Under the pieces are notes generated by a model. That model searched no databases and had not been told where the DNA came from. It saw only the letters and a list, made by a program, of their open reading frames with translations. Source: Congregibacter variabilis (GTDB taxonomy: Bacteria > Pseudomonadota > Gammaproteobacteria > Pseudomonadales > Halieaceae). Taken from it: a stretch of 64,000 nt of DNA. Shown here piece after piece: positions 16,187 to 24,973 of the stretch (positions are counted from its first letter, which is position 1; each line of letters begins with the position of its first letter). Location: assembly GCF_045689235.1 (NCBI RefSeq), contig NZ_CP136864.1, positions 2,542,001 through 2,606,000 of the forward strand, read 5' to 3'. Made by a program: the position numbers and the translations under genes.

Positions 16187-17749
16187 TTAGCGCCCGGCTT
16201 CGGGGCGACCAAGGTACAAGCGATAGGCTGCATTGTCTGTTTCATCCCAATAGCGATAGCCAATGGCATCCAAACAGGCGCGCGCCTCTGAGCGCTCTTT
16301 TGGGCCCACCTGCATTCCCACCAAAATTCTTCCGTAAGCAGCGCCGTGGTTACGATAGTGAAAAAGCGAAATGTTCCAGCGCTGTCCCAGCCCCGACAAA
16401 AACTTTAACAACGCACCCGGTCGCTCGGGAAACTCCACGCGATACACGCGCTCGGAGGCAACACTGTCGGGCGCAACTCCACCTACCATGTAACGCACGT
16501 GGAGCTTGGCCATTTCGTTGTCTGTTAGATCCTCGCTCTCGTAACCCTTGTCAGCAAGTTGGGCCAATAGCGTGCGCAAATCATCGCCGCCGGGCTCCAC
16601 GGACAGACCGACAAATATCCGTGCGTCCCGATCACTGCTGTAACGGTAGTTGAACTCGGTGATATTGCGGCGCCCCAGACTGCTGCAAAACTTGCGAAAA
16701 GCCCCGGCCTGTTCCGGGATCGTGACACTGATCACCGCCTCGCGCTTCTCCCCAATCTCGGTCTGTTCAGAGATGTATCGAAGTCGATCAAAATTGGTAT
16801 TCGCGCCGCTGAGCACAGCCAATAGCTGCTGCCCTTGAACACCTTCTCGCTCCACATACTTCTTGAGTCCCGCCAAAGCCAGCGCCCCGGCAGGCTCAGC
16901 AATACCGCGGGTATCCTCAAAAATATCCTTAATCGCCGCACACATCTCATCGGTACTGGCGGTAATTACTTCATCAACCGTCTCGCGAATGATTCGAAAA
17001 GTTTCTTTACCAACCTGAGCGACCGCACAGCCATCCGCGAACAGACCGACCTCTGGCAAAGTCACCCGGCGCCCCTTCTCAAGGGCCGCTTTCAGGCAGG
17101 CCGCATCTTCGGGCTCTACGCCGATGATTTTGGTGTTTGGCCACACGTAACGAATGTAGGCCGCCATGCCCGCCAGCAGACCACCACCGCCCACGGGAAC
17201 AAACACCGCATCCAGAGGCTCCTGATGCTGTCGAACAATCTCCATCCCTACGGTGCCCTGCCCAGCGATGACATCGGGATCATCAAAGGGATGTACGTAG
17301 GTAAGATCTTTTTCTTTCACTAGCGTCTGAGCATGGATTGACGCCTCGTCAAAATTGTCGCCGTGCAAAACCACGTGGGCACCCCGACTTCGCACCGCAT
17401 CAACTTTGATGCTCGGTGTCGTTCTGGGCATCACAATAGTGGCCGAAACCCCCATGCGCTGAGCCGCCATGGCCAGGCCCTGGGCATGATTACCCGCAGA
17501 GGCGGCAATGACACCCCGCGCTCGCTGCGCCTCGCTCAGGCGCGACATTTTGTTGTAGGCACCACGAAGCTTAAAAGAAAAGACGGGCTGCAGATCTTCA
17601 CGCTTCAACCAGATACTGTTGCCAAATCGCTTGGACAACAGCATGGCTTGATCCACAGGAGTCTCCCGCGCCACGTCATAGACGCGCGCGTCGAGAATCC
17701 GCTTGATGTAGGACTCAGGCATGGCAGGGTCAACTGGTAAAACACCCAT
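16187..17749 (-). CDS. ilvA: Threonine ammonia-lyase, biosynthetic
   Basis: 520 residues from the ATG at 17749 (ATG at 17722 would give 511; neither has a clear ribosome site). It deaminates threonine to 2-oxobutyrate, the first step of isoleucine synthesis. PLP-binding Lys60 is in VFSFKLRGAYNKM, and the glycine-rich phosphate loop is VPVGGGGLLAGMA. Two C-terminal ACT-like regulatory domains (about 335-420 and 425-515) are present, which is the isoleucine-inhibited biosynthetic form. It runs divergently from rpiA, the order found in Pseudomonas. Confidence 0.95.
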   Translation of the reverse strand: MGVLPVDPAMPESYIKRILDARVYDVARETPVDQAMLLSKRFGNSIWLKREDLQPVFSFKLRGAYNKMSRLSEAQRARGVIAASAGNHAQGLAMAAQRMGVSATIVMPRTTPSIKVDAVRSRGAHVVLHGDNFDEASIHAQTLVKEKDLTYVHPFDDPDVIAGQGTVGMEIVRQHQEPLDAVFVPVGGGGLLAGMAAYIRYVWPNTKIIGVEPEDAACLKAALEKGRRVTLPEVGLFADGCAVAQVGKETFRIIRETVDEVITASTDEMCAAIKDIFEDTRGIAEPAGALALAGLKKYVEREGVQGQQLLAVLSGANTNFDRLRYISEQTEIGEKREAVISVTIPEQAGAFRKFCSSLGRRNITEFNYRYSSDRDARIFVGLSVEPGGDDLRTLLAQLADKGYESEDLTDNEMAKLHVRYMVGGVAPDSVASERVYRVEFPERPGALLKFLSGLGQRWNISLFHYRNHGAAYGRILVGMQVGPKERSEARACLDAIGYRYWDETDNAAYRLYLGRPEAGR

Positions 17750-17889
17750 AGTAAAGCAGCGGCAGGCAGCTTGCAGCCAGCGTTTTTGGAACTCTTGCAA
17801 CAAGTCGGCAAAAGTTTCCCCGCACAGACTCCCAGCTCTGCGTCTGCACGGGTACACTTGAGCGAACTCAGGCTCACCGCGAGAAACTA

Positions 17890-18582
17890 ATGGATCAGGA
17901 CAGCCTCAAACTGAGCGTTGCGCAGGCAGCGCTCGACATCATTGCGCCGCAGCTCGAATCCAACACCATATTGGGCATTGGAACCGGCTCTACCGCCAAT
18001 ATGTTCATCGATCTGCTGGCCGATGTGGCCCACCTTTTTGATGGCGCGGTAGCCAGCTCGCAAGCTAGCGCCGAGCGACTCAAAAGTCACAACATCCCGG
18101 TGTATGACCTCAACACTGTGAACCAGGTGGCTGTGTATATCGATGGCGCCGACGAATGTAACGAGGCGCTGGAGCTGATCAAAGGCGGTGGTGCGGCGCT
18201 CACTCGAGAGAAGATTGTCGCGGCAGTAGCCAAGGAATTTATCTGCATCGCCGATGGCAGCAAATGGGTGAAGGTTCTGGGAGAGTTCCCCTTACCGGTA
18301 GAGGTCATTCCCATGGCGAGAAGCCACGTTGCCCGAGAAATCGTAAAACTCGGCGGCGACCCGGTCCTTCGAGAGGATGTGGTCACTGACAACGGCAACG
18401 TGATTCTCGACGTCTATAACTTCCCCATTCCCCAGCCGCTTGCCACTGAAGCCAAGATAAACGGGATTGTCGGGGTTGTCTGTAACGGTCTGTTTGCTTT
18501 GCGCCCGGCCGATCGACTGCTTCTGGGCACTGCCGATGGGGTGCGCGATATCAAGCGTCCAAAATCTTTCCTGGATTCATAA
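17890..18582 (+). CDS. rpiA: Ribose-5-phosphate isomerase A
   Basis: 230 residues. It interconverts ribose 5-phosphate and ribulose 5-phosphate in the pentose phosphate pathway. The family motifs are GTGSTAN (31-37), DGADE with catalytic Asp (85-89) and KGGGAALTREK (98-108). Its last 32 bases overlap the 3' end of the FAD oxidase on the opposite strand. Confidence 0.97.
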   Translation: MDQDSLKLSVAQAALDIIAPQLESNTILGIGTGSTANMFIDLLADVAHLFDGAVASSQASAERLKSHNIPVYDLNTVNQVAVYIDGADECNEALELIKGGGAALTREKIVAAVAKEFICIADGSKWVKVLGEFPLPVEVIPMARSHVAREIVKLGGDPVLREDVVTDNGNVILDVYNFPIPQPLATEAKINGIVGVVCNGLFALRPADRLLLGTADGVRDIKRPKSFLDS

Positions 18583-19945
18583 TTCCCGCCGGGTCAAACA
18601 CGCGTTTGAGTTGCGCCATGAGCGCAATCTCTGCCTCAGACCGGCTGTAGGCTAAATAGGGCTTTTTCAGTAAGCCCACGCCGTGCTCCGCCGAAATGCT
18701 CCCGCCATGGCGAGCCACAGACTCGAACACGCCCTGGCTTACAGACCCGCAGCGCGCTTGAAACTCTTCCATGGGCATAGCATCGGGCTTGAGAATATTA
18801 AGATGTACGTTGCCGTCACCGATATGCCCAAACCAAATGATTTCAAAATCTGGGTAGTTAGCGCCTACCAGCTCCTCGACCTCTTTAAGTAACGAAGGTA
18901 CGCGCGAAACTATGGTCGAAATATCGTTTTTATAGGGCGTCCATCGCGAGATGGTTTCAGAAATGTCCTCGCGCAAGCGCCACAGCGCGCTGGCCTGGGC
19001 AAGACTCTGGCTCATGACGCCATCTTCCACCCAGCCCTCTTCCACGCAGTGCTCAAAGCACTCCATGGCTGCGGCTTCGGCACGCTCATCTATCTTCTCA
19101 AACTCCAACAGCGCGTAGTAATGACTCGCAGTCGCAAAGGGTCGCGCCAGACCTTGGTGCTCAATAACTTTAGCCAGTGCTTCTTCCGAGAAGAACTCAA
19201 AAGCCTCTAAACGGACCCGATCCCGAAAGCTACGCAGTACCTGCATGATGGACGCCATGTCCGGGGTGCCCAGCACCATAACAGCGCGCTCGGCCGGCTG
19301 CGCCTCCAGGCGCATAGTGGCCTCAACAATAATGCCCAAGGTTCCTTCAGAGCCAATCATAAGATGCCTGAAATCGTAGCCGGCGTTGTTTTTTACCAGG
19401 CCGCGATTCAGATCTAGAAGCTCGCCGGTGCCAGTCACCACTTTTAACCCTGCCACCCAATCGCGGGTCATGCCATAGCGAATAACCTTGATACCCCCGG
19501 CATTTGTTGCGACGTTGCCACCGATTTGGCTGGAGCCACTGGAAGCGAAATCCACCGGATAAAATAATCCCTGGCTTTCGGCGAACTCCTGAAGCTGCGC
19601 AGTCACAACTCCTCCTCCACAGCGAACCGTCCGATCCGTGGCATCAAAGTCGCTCAACTCATTCATGCGATCCAGCGCTACAACGACTTCTCCATTGGCG
19701 GCCACCGCTCCTGCTGATAAACCACTTCGACCACCCGAGGGCACCAAGGCGACGTTTTCCGCGCAGGCCCAGCGCACCACGGCCTGAACCTGTTCTATGG
19801 ATGATGGCAAAACGACGGCGGCCGGATTAGGACTATGCACCCGCGTCCAATCCCTGCCGTATTGGAGGCAGGACTCCTCATCAGTACGCAGGCCTTTTTG
19901 ATCCACCAGGGACGCCAGAGTTTCGAGTTGTTGAGGACTTAGCAC
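18551..19945 (-). CDS. FAD-binding oxidase, probable D-2-hydroxyglutarate dehydrogenase
   Basis: 464 residues of the GlcD/FAD-linked oxidase family. The N-terminal FAD (PCMH) domain has VVLPSSIEQVQAVVRWA, LVPSGGRSGLSAGAV and GGNVATNAGGIKVIRYG; the C-terminal domain has the metal/substrate segment FGHIGDGNVHLNI and SAEHGVGLLKK. It lies beside serA, as does the Pseudomonas homologue shown to oxidize the D-2-hydroxyglutarate made by SerA's side reaction, so that role is inferred. D-lactate or glycolate oxidation remains possible. Its end overlaps rpiA convergently by 32 bp. Confidence 0.88.
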   Translation of the reverse strand: MLSPQQLETLASLVDQKGLRTDEESCLQYGRDWTRVHSPNPAAVVLPSSIEQVQAVVRWACAENVALVPSGGRSGLSAGAVAANGEVVVALDRMNELSDFDATDRTVRCGGGVVTAQLQEFAESQGLFYPVDFASSGSSQIGGNVATNAGGIKVIRYGMTRDWVAGLKVVTGTGELLDLNRGLVKNNAGYDFRHLMIGSEGTLGIIVEATMRLEAQPAERAVMVLGTPDMASIMQVLRSFRDRVRLEAFEFFSEEALAKVIEHQGLARPFATASHYYALLEFEKIDERAEAAAMECFEHCVEEGWVEDGVMSQSLAQASALWRLREDISETISRWTPYKNDISTIVSRVPSLLKEVEELVGANYPDFEIIWFGHIGDGNVHLNILKPDAMPMEEFQARCGSVSQGVFESVARHGGSISAEHGVGLLKKPYLAYSRSEAEIALMAQLKRVFDPAGIMNPGKILDA

Positions 19946-20076
19946 AGGGCTCTCCGGGAAAATACCGAGGTCAAATCGCGGGCTCTAAACACCGCGGCGG
20001 CGTATGCTACCATGCGCCGCCGCGGCACTCAGGCTGCGTGAACATCATCCCGAAGTACCCTACAGAGTTACCCAAA

Positions 20077-21306
20077 ATGGCGCAGCAGTCCCTCGAAAAA
20101 ACCAAGATTCGTATCCTCTTGCTCGAGGGGGTTCACCCTTCTGCCATCGAAATCCTGAATCGCGCCGGGTATTTCAATATTGAGCATCACAGTAAGTCCC
20201 TACCGCCAGAGGAGCTTAAAACAGCGATCGCCTCCGCGCACTTTGTCGGCATCCGTTCACGGACCCAGCTCAGTGAAGAGATTCTCGCTGCAGCCCCAAA
20301 ACTTATTGCTATTGGCTGTTTTTGTATCGGCACGAATCAGGTGGATCTGGATGCTGCCACGCGCCGCGGAATCGTGGTTTTTAATGCACCATTTTCAAAC
20401 ACCCGCAGCGTGGCCGAACTGGTCATCGCCGAAGCGATTATTCTACTGCGGGGCTTAGCGGCCAAGAACGCTGCAGCACATCGCGGCCAGTGGCAAAAAT
20501 CCGCGGCTCACTCTTACGAGATTCGCGGCAAACGTCTGGGAATCATAGGCTACGGCAACATCGGCATGCAGTTGGGCATTATCGCTGAAGGCCTGGGTAT
20601 GCGTGTACAGTTTCACGATGTGATCAATCGGCTGCCCTTGGGCAATGCCCAGCAAGTCATTAGTTTGGATGCGCTACTGGCCAACTCCGATGTAGTGAGC
20701 CTGCATGTACCCGAAACTGCGGCAACCGAAAACATGATTGGAGAGCGAGAACTCGCCTTGATGCCCAAAGGCAGCATCCTCATCAATGCGTCCCGAGGTA
20801 CGGTGGTGGACATTGACGCTCTGGCCGCGGCACTGGAGAGTGAGCATATTCGGGGTACGGCAATTGATGTATTCCCGGTAGAGCCTCGCTCCAATGACGA
20901 CGAGTTCATATCGCCGCTGAGGGCCTTCGACAATGCTTTCCTGACGCCGCATGTAGGCGGCAGCACCATGGAGGCTCAGGCCAACATCGGAGCAGAGGTT
21001 GCCGAAAAACTGTCGCGCTATTCTGACAACGGTACGACCACAAGTTCGGTTAATATGCCTGAAGTAGCACTGCCGGAGCACGAAGGCAGCCATCGCTTGT
21101 TACATATACACAGGAACGTTCCGGGCGTGATGGGCGCAATTAACAACATTTTTTCAGAAATTGGGGTCAATATTGTCGCGCAATACCTACAAACCAACGA
21201 GCACGTAGGCTACGTAGTAATCGATATTGATGCTGAATACTCAGAGCTCGCCCTCGAGAAATTGACGGCGCTGGAAACTACATTGCGGTGTCGAGTATTG
21301 TTTTAA
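20077..21306 (+). CDS. serA: D-3-phosphoglycerate dehydrogenase
   Basis: 409 residues from the ATG at 20077, giving MAQQSLEKTKIRILLLEGVH, close to the E. coli start; an upstream GTG in frame (20038) is not supported. It makes 3-phosphohydroxypyruvate, the first step of serine synthesis. The NAD-binding motif GYGNIG is at 158-163, catalytic region residues lie in INASRGTVVD and LTPHVGGSTMEAQ, and a C-terminal ACT domain (about 338-409) implies serine feedback. SerA homologues also reduce 2-oxoglutarate, which fits with the D-2-hydroxyglutarate dehydrogenase-like gene next door. Confidence 0.97.
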   Translation: MAQQSLEKTKIRILLLEGVHPSAIEILNRAGYFNIEHHSKSLPPEELKTAIASAHFVGIRSRTQLSEEILAAAPKLIAIGCFCIGTNQVDLDAATRRGIVVFNAPFSNTRSVAELVIAEAIILLRGLAAKNAAAHRGQWQKSAAHSYEIRGKRLGIIGYGNIGMQLGIIAEGLGMRVQFHDVINRLPLGNAQQVISLDALLANSDVVSLHVPETAATENMIGERELALMPKGSILINASRGTVVDIDALAAALESEHIRGTAIDVFPVEPRSNDDEFISPLRAFDNAFLTPHVGGSTMEAQANIGAEVAEKLSRYSDNGTTTSSVNMPEVALPEHEGSHRLLHIHRNVPGVMGAINNIFSEIGVNIVAQYLQTNEHVGYVVIDIDAEYSELALEKLTALETTLRCRVLF

Positions 21307-22661
21307 ACAGGCACAAGATCCAAAAATCCAGCACGGCGCTCGCAGCGCTGCTGGCGCTTGCGTTCGCGCCTCTTTGTCTCGCGCAGTTTGTTGACGGTGA
21401 TGGTACGCAGTGCTGCTCATCGATGATGCCCCAGCCCTCAGCGCCGACCTACTATGGCGCTAGCATGTTTCGAGAAGACGACCCGCGGGCCGCCGCACAA
21501 TTTCTCGTCGCTGAACCACTTGATCCTCCGGCGTCCTCCAAGGTGCTGCTGGAAACCCTGGAACGCCAGGAGCTGGAAGAAGGCCCTATGTCGCCGGGTC
21601 TGGCGACCACGCTTGAATATCTAGGCTCGGCCTATCTCGCGGAGAACCGCGTCAATCAGGCACTGCGAGCCTTCAGTCGAGGGATTCACCTGGCCCGTGT
21701 AAATGATGGCCTGAACACCCCCGCGCAGCTTTCCATGCTCGAACAACTCATCGCCACGCATATCCGCCGCGGGGACTACGCCGCCGCGGACAAACAGCAG
21801 GCCTACCTCTACCGGATCAAAAGCAATGGTCAGCAGCATGCGGGGAATGACGAGCTCCGTGAAGCCACCCTGCGCTATGCCGATTGGATGCGCGGCGTCT
21901 ACCTGGGTGACATCGACTATCAGCGCTTTCCTCGACTTGTGGGAATCAGTGACCTTTATGACCGAGCCATAGAGGAGGTTGTAGCAGCCCAAGGCGATAC
22001 CAGCCCTGAATTACTGGACTACCTGCAAGGTAAAGTCGAGCTGTCCTATTTGATATCCGTGTATCCCGGCGAGCGCGAAACCGGCTTCAGTGCGAGCACG
22101 GGACAGATGGCCGGCTTTGATGTTGCAAGCGAAGCACAGTTGAGGTTCTGGAGATTGCAGGAACACAATTTCCGTTATGGTCTGCAGGCCCTTGAGCATA
22201 AAGAACGAGTCATAGCTGCAAATCCGGGGAGCAGTGCTGATGAACGCGCCAACGCTCGACTGGCTATCGCCGACTGGTATCAGTGGCATCGGCGCTACGC
22301 ACCTGCGGTACGTATGTATAAAGAAACCTGGAATATCAGGGCCGCCGAAGAGGGCGCTGAGGCATGGCTGGCAAGCACCTTTAATAATCCGCTTGAGCTG
22401 CCCCTGGAGACGGTCTTCAACCCCGGTGCCGTGCCGGTGGGAACGCTCAATCTGGCGGAAGTGGACATTGATTTCGCTGTGTCACGTCATGGCGAAGCCA
22501 TCGATATCAATGTAACTACCGATGCTACAGGCGAACATGCAAAGTCCACAATCAACCGCGCCTACCGCTACCTGCGGAGCGTGCGCTTCCGCCCAAAACT
22601 CGAGAATGGACAGGTCGTCGCCGCAGCAAACATGCGTCGCACCTACAAAATAAGGTACTGA
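21288..22661 (+). CDS. Secreted TPR-like protein with C-terminal TonB domain
   Basis: 457 residues from a GTG at 21288 that overlaps serA by 19 bp; no better start exists before the signal peptide. Signal peptide at about 10-33 (ALAALLALAFAPLCLA), then repeated helical, TPR-like segments (for example ATTLEYLGSAYLAENRVNQALRA), and a C-terminal domain (about 385-457) with the TonB-C pattern ending RSVRFRPKLENGQ...RRTYKIRY. No proline-rich spanner is seen. Because the only hydrophobic stretch looks cleavable, it may be a periplasmic protein with a TonB-like fold and not a classical TonB. Confidence 0.75.
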   Translation: MSSIVLNRHKIQKSSTALAALLALAFAPLCLAQFVDGDGTQCCSSMMPQPSAPTYYGASMFREDDPRAAAQFLVAEPLDPPASSKVLLETLERQELEEGPMSPGLATTLEYLGSAYLAENRVNQALRAFSRGIHLARVNDGLNTPAQLSMLEQLIATHIRRGDYAAADKQQAYLYRIKSNGQQHAGNDELREATLRYADWMRGVYLGDIDYQRFPRLVGISDLYDRAIEEVVAAQGDTSPELLDYLQGKVELSYLISVYPGERETGFSASTGQMAGFDVASEAQLRFWRLQEHNFRYGLQALEHKERVIAANPGSSADERANARLAIADWYQWHRRYAPAVRMYKETWNIRAAEEGAEAWLASTFNNPLELPLETVFNPGAVPVGTLNLAEVDIDFAVSRHGEAIDINVTTDATGEHAKSTINRAYRYLRSVRFRPKLENGQVVAAANMRRTYKIRY

Positions 22662-22664
22662 ATC

Positions 22665-23840
22665 ATGGTCGCTGGGCCTGAGCTAAAAAAAATCATTGTC
22701 GACTCGCAGGCGATGGTCCGACAGGGCGACCCCCGAGGCGCTCTGAGCTATTTGCAAAGCGCAGCACCGCAACTAGCCGGCTACGTGGACTTTCATATGA
22801 ACGTGGCTATTGCCCAGCGTGCTCTGGGAGACCTGCCAGCCGCCATCAAGGCGCTCAATAACGCGTTGGCCATCGACCCCTATGCCTTTATGCCCATGCT
22901 GTCCAAAGGCGCCATACTCGAGCAAATGGGCGATATGCGTACGGCTGCCCAGGTGTATAAAGATGTGCTGCGTATAGCGCCCCCGGATTCAGACACCCCC
23001 GCGTCCCTTCGCCCACCACTGCAACGCGCCCAGGAAGTCGTAGACGAGCAAGCAGCGGCAATGGCGAGCTACTTTCGCGACACCCTAAGCCCGCTGATGC
23101 AGGAGCATGGCGGTGAATCCCTGGGGCGATTTGAAGAGTGTATGGACGTCGTAGCCGGCGTAAAACGCGTTTACAACGCCGAGCCAGTACAAGTGCACTA
23201 TCCGCGTCTGCCGGCGATTCCATTTTTTGATCGCAGCTATTTTCCGTGGTTCGAAACCCTCGAAGCCGCCACTGAAACCATTCAGGGCGAACTCCAGTCG
23301 CTAATGAACGAAGGGCTGCCGGGCTTTAAGCCCTACGTACAGTACGCGCCGGGCACGCCAGAAAATCAGTTCAAACCCCTGAATCACTCGGATAACTGGA
23401 GTTCATTGTGGCTTTGGAAAGATGGCCAGCCACAAAAAGAAGCCATGGCCCGCTGCCCAAAAACCACTGCTGTGCTAGAGCAGCTTCCGCTGGCAGATCA
23501 GCCCGACTTTGCACCCACCGCACTGTTTTCGGCACTGGCGCCACACACGAAGATACCCCCGCACACAGGCTCCACCAATACCCGACTGCTCGTGCATTTA
23601 CCGCTAATTTTACCCGGACCGGCGGGGTTTCGTGTGGGCAATGAGGTGCGGGAGTGGCGCATCGGAGAGGCCTGGGCCTTTGATGACACCATTGAGCACG
23701 AAGCCTGGAATGACGCAGACCAGACTCGCGTGATTATGATTTTTGATATCTGGAACCCGCTGCTGACGGAGGCCGAGCGCAGCATGGTCTCGGCGCTGCT
23801 GGGCACGCACCGGGATTGGCTGGCGGGGGCGGGCAAATAG
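22665..23840 (+). CDS. TPR aspartyl/asparaginyl beta-hydroxylase family protein
   Basis: 391 residues. The N-terminal third holds TPR helices (MNVAIAQRALGDLPAAIKAL), and the C-terminal part is an Asp/Asn beta-hydroxylase domain. Predicted Fe ligands are the His in IPPHTGSTNTRL (about 301) and the His in DDTIEHEAWN (about 344), with Arg in TRVIMIFDIWNP binding 2-oxoglutarate. Family members hydroxylate protein Asp/Asn side chains or modify lipids. It starts 3 bp after the TonB-C protein. Together with the sulfotransferase and 2OG oxygenase genes beyond, it suggests a protein-modifying cluster; the target is unknown. Confidence 0.85.
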   Translation: MVAGPELKKIIVDSQAMVRQGDPRGALSYLQSAAPQLAGYVDFHMNVAIAQRALGDLPAAIKALNNALAIDPYAFMPMLSKGAILEQMGDMRTAAQVYKDVLRIAPPDSDTPASLRPPLQRAQEVVDEQAAAMASYFRDTLSPLMQEHGGESLGRFEECMDVVAGVKRVYNAEPVQVHYPRLPAIPFFDRSYFPWFETLEAATETIQGELQSLMNEGLPGFKPYVQYAPGTPENQFKPLNHSDNWSSLWLWKDGQPQKEAMARCPKTTAVLEQLPLADQPDFAPTALFSALAPHTKIPPHTGSTNTRLLVHLPLILPGPAGFRVGNEVREWRIGEAWAFDDTIEHEAWNDADQTRVIMIFDIWNPLLTEAERSMVSALLGTHRDWLAGAGK

Positions 23841-23845
23841 CGCGC

Positions 23846-23870
23846 AATAAAAAGCCCACCGAAGTGGGCT
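23846..23870 (-). terminator. Rho-independent terminator of the PEP-CTERM gene
   Basis: AGCCCAC-CGAA-GTGGGCT (23853-23870) forms a perfect 7-bp stem with a tetraloop. On the minus strand it is followed by TTTTTATTG, the usual U run, so it ends leftward transcription of the LamG gene. It may also slow rightward transcription, although there is no T run on that side. Confidence 0.8.
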
Positions 23871-23889
23871 CGAATACCAGAAGTACTCA

Positions 23890-24672
23890 TTAAGACCTAC
23901 GACGCTGCCAGCCAAGACCTGCAAGACCCAGACCGATGAGCGCAAGCGTTGCGGGCGCAGGTACCGGAAGCCCATTCGCTTCGATGTTGCGCAGCTCGGC
24001 GACGGAAAGAGCGCGGTCATAAATAAAGATGTTATCGACCAAGCCGTTGATTTGATGACCAGCATAGGTGCTTAAACCACCAACCGTGAAGAAGCTGTTA
24101 CCGTTGCTGTTGTTCGTTCCCAACACTTCTTGAGATTGTCCATCAAAATACACAGTCGTAGTTTGCCCGTTCCCCTGGTAAGAGGCAGCAACGAACTTCC
24201 ACTCGTTCAAGGTCAGGTCAGCCAAAGTAGAGGTATACGTTTTTCCAACCCCTGCTGCAGGCTTTATGTTGCTGCCCGAGAATCGGCTGTCATGCAGTGA
24301 TATAGATCGATCGTAACCACCGTTGTCGTGTCCGATCACCCAGCCACGATTGTTAGGAACGCTGGCAATATTCACCCACGCGCCAAAGGTGATTGCCCCG
24401 AAATTGCTAGGGCTGATATCCACATTCGCGCTGAATAAGCCTCCTTGACCATCAAAGGAGAAAGCTTGGCCATCGAATCCCGCAGCGTAAGTGACACCTG
24501 CGGCAAGCGTGCCGTCTACACCGCCCACAGAATCCGTCGCGTCGCCATTGGCTTCCCACAAATGAATGAGTCCGGCAGATGCAACACTGGAAAACCCCAG
24601 CCCCAAGCCAATGGTTAAAAGTGTCCCGCAAACATGGCGGAGTATCGTGGAGTCGCTGGTCGATTTACGCAT
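23890..24672 (-). CDS. LamG-domain PEP-CTERM sorting signal protein
   Basis: 260 residues. Signal peptide (residues 1-33, LLTIGLGLGFSSVASAG), then a concanavalin-like LamG/laminin-G fold (LIHLWEANGDATDSVGG, FSFDGQGGLFS, VYFDGQSQEVLG, ALSVAELRNI), and a C-terminal PEP-CTERM signal: PAPATLALIGLGLAGLGWQRRR. Such proteins are cut by exosortase and go to the surface or biofilm matrix; no exosortase is in this window. The usual PEP triplet reads PAP, as in many family members. A sigma-54 type promoter lies 90-104 bp upstream and a terminator follows, so it is monocistronic. Confidence 0.9.
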   Translation of the reverse strand: MRKSTSDSTILRHVCGTLLTIGLGLGFSSVASAGLIHLWEANGDATDSVGGVDGTLAAGVTYAAGFDGQAFSFDGQGGLFSANVDISPSNFGAITFGAWVNIASVPNNRGWVIGHDNGGYDRSISLHDSRFSGSNIKPAAGVGKTYTSTLADLTLNEWKFVAASYQGNGQTTTVYFDGQSQEVLGTNNSNGNSFFTVGGLSTYAGHQINGLVDNIFIYDRALSVAELRNIEANGLPVPAPATLALIGLGLAGLGWQRRRS

Positions 24673-24973
24673 TTGATCATAATCCTTTCATTGAACAATC
24701 GGTTCCGTTTGACCTATGGCGGGACTTTTGACGCACGCAGGCCTTGGATGCTTAAAACACCGCAAGGCACATGCCACAAAAAGAAAGGGAAATAATATGC
24801 TTATAAAACAATGGGATGCAGACTCCCCGGGCAATACTTTAGAAGTAGGCGAAGGAGCGTGTAAAAGGCACAGACAAATACGGAACTGTGTCTCATTTTT
24901 CGCAAAGGCGGCAGCAGGGCCCCAGCAGCTTCGAAAAGATCCGCCGAGGCAAAGACTTTAAAACCGAGAGCTT
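24673..24973. other. Intergenic region with sigma-54 promoter
   Basis: 301 bp between the PEP-CTERM gene and the sulfotransferase gene, both read leftward. It holds the sigma-54 promoter described separately and presumably an upstream activator site, which I cannot define. On the plus strand a 54-codon frame (24797-24961) starts with ATG after GGG-AAATAAT, but its composition does not look clearly coding. No terminator hairpin is evident for the sulfotransferase transcript. Confidence 0.5.
24762..24776 (-). promoter_or_regulatory. Sigma-54 (RpoN) promoter of the PEP-CTERM gene
   Basis: On the minus strand the sequence reads TGGCATG-TGCC-TTGC. That matches the -24/-12 consensus TGGCACG-N4-TTGC with exact spacing and one mismatch (T for C). 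Transcription would start near 24750, leaving a leader of about 78 bases before the ATG at 24672. Control of PEP-CTERM genes by RpoN with the PrsK/PrsR two-component pair is known from Zoogloea-type bacteria, which gives this site a plausible role. Confidence 0.72.
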
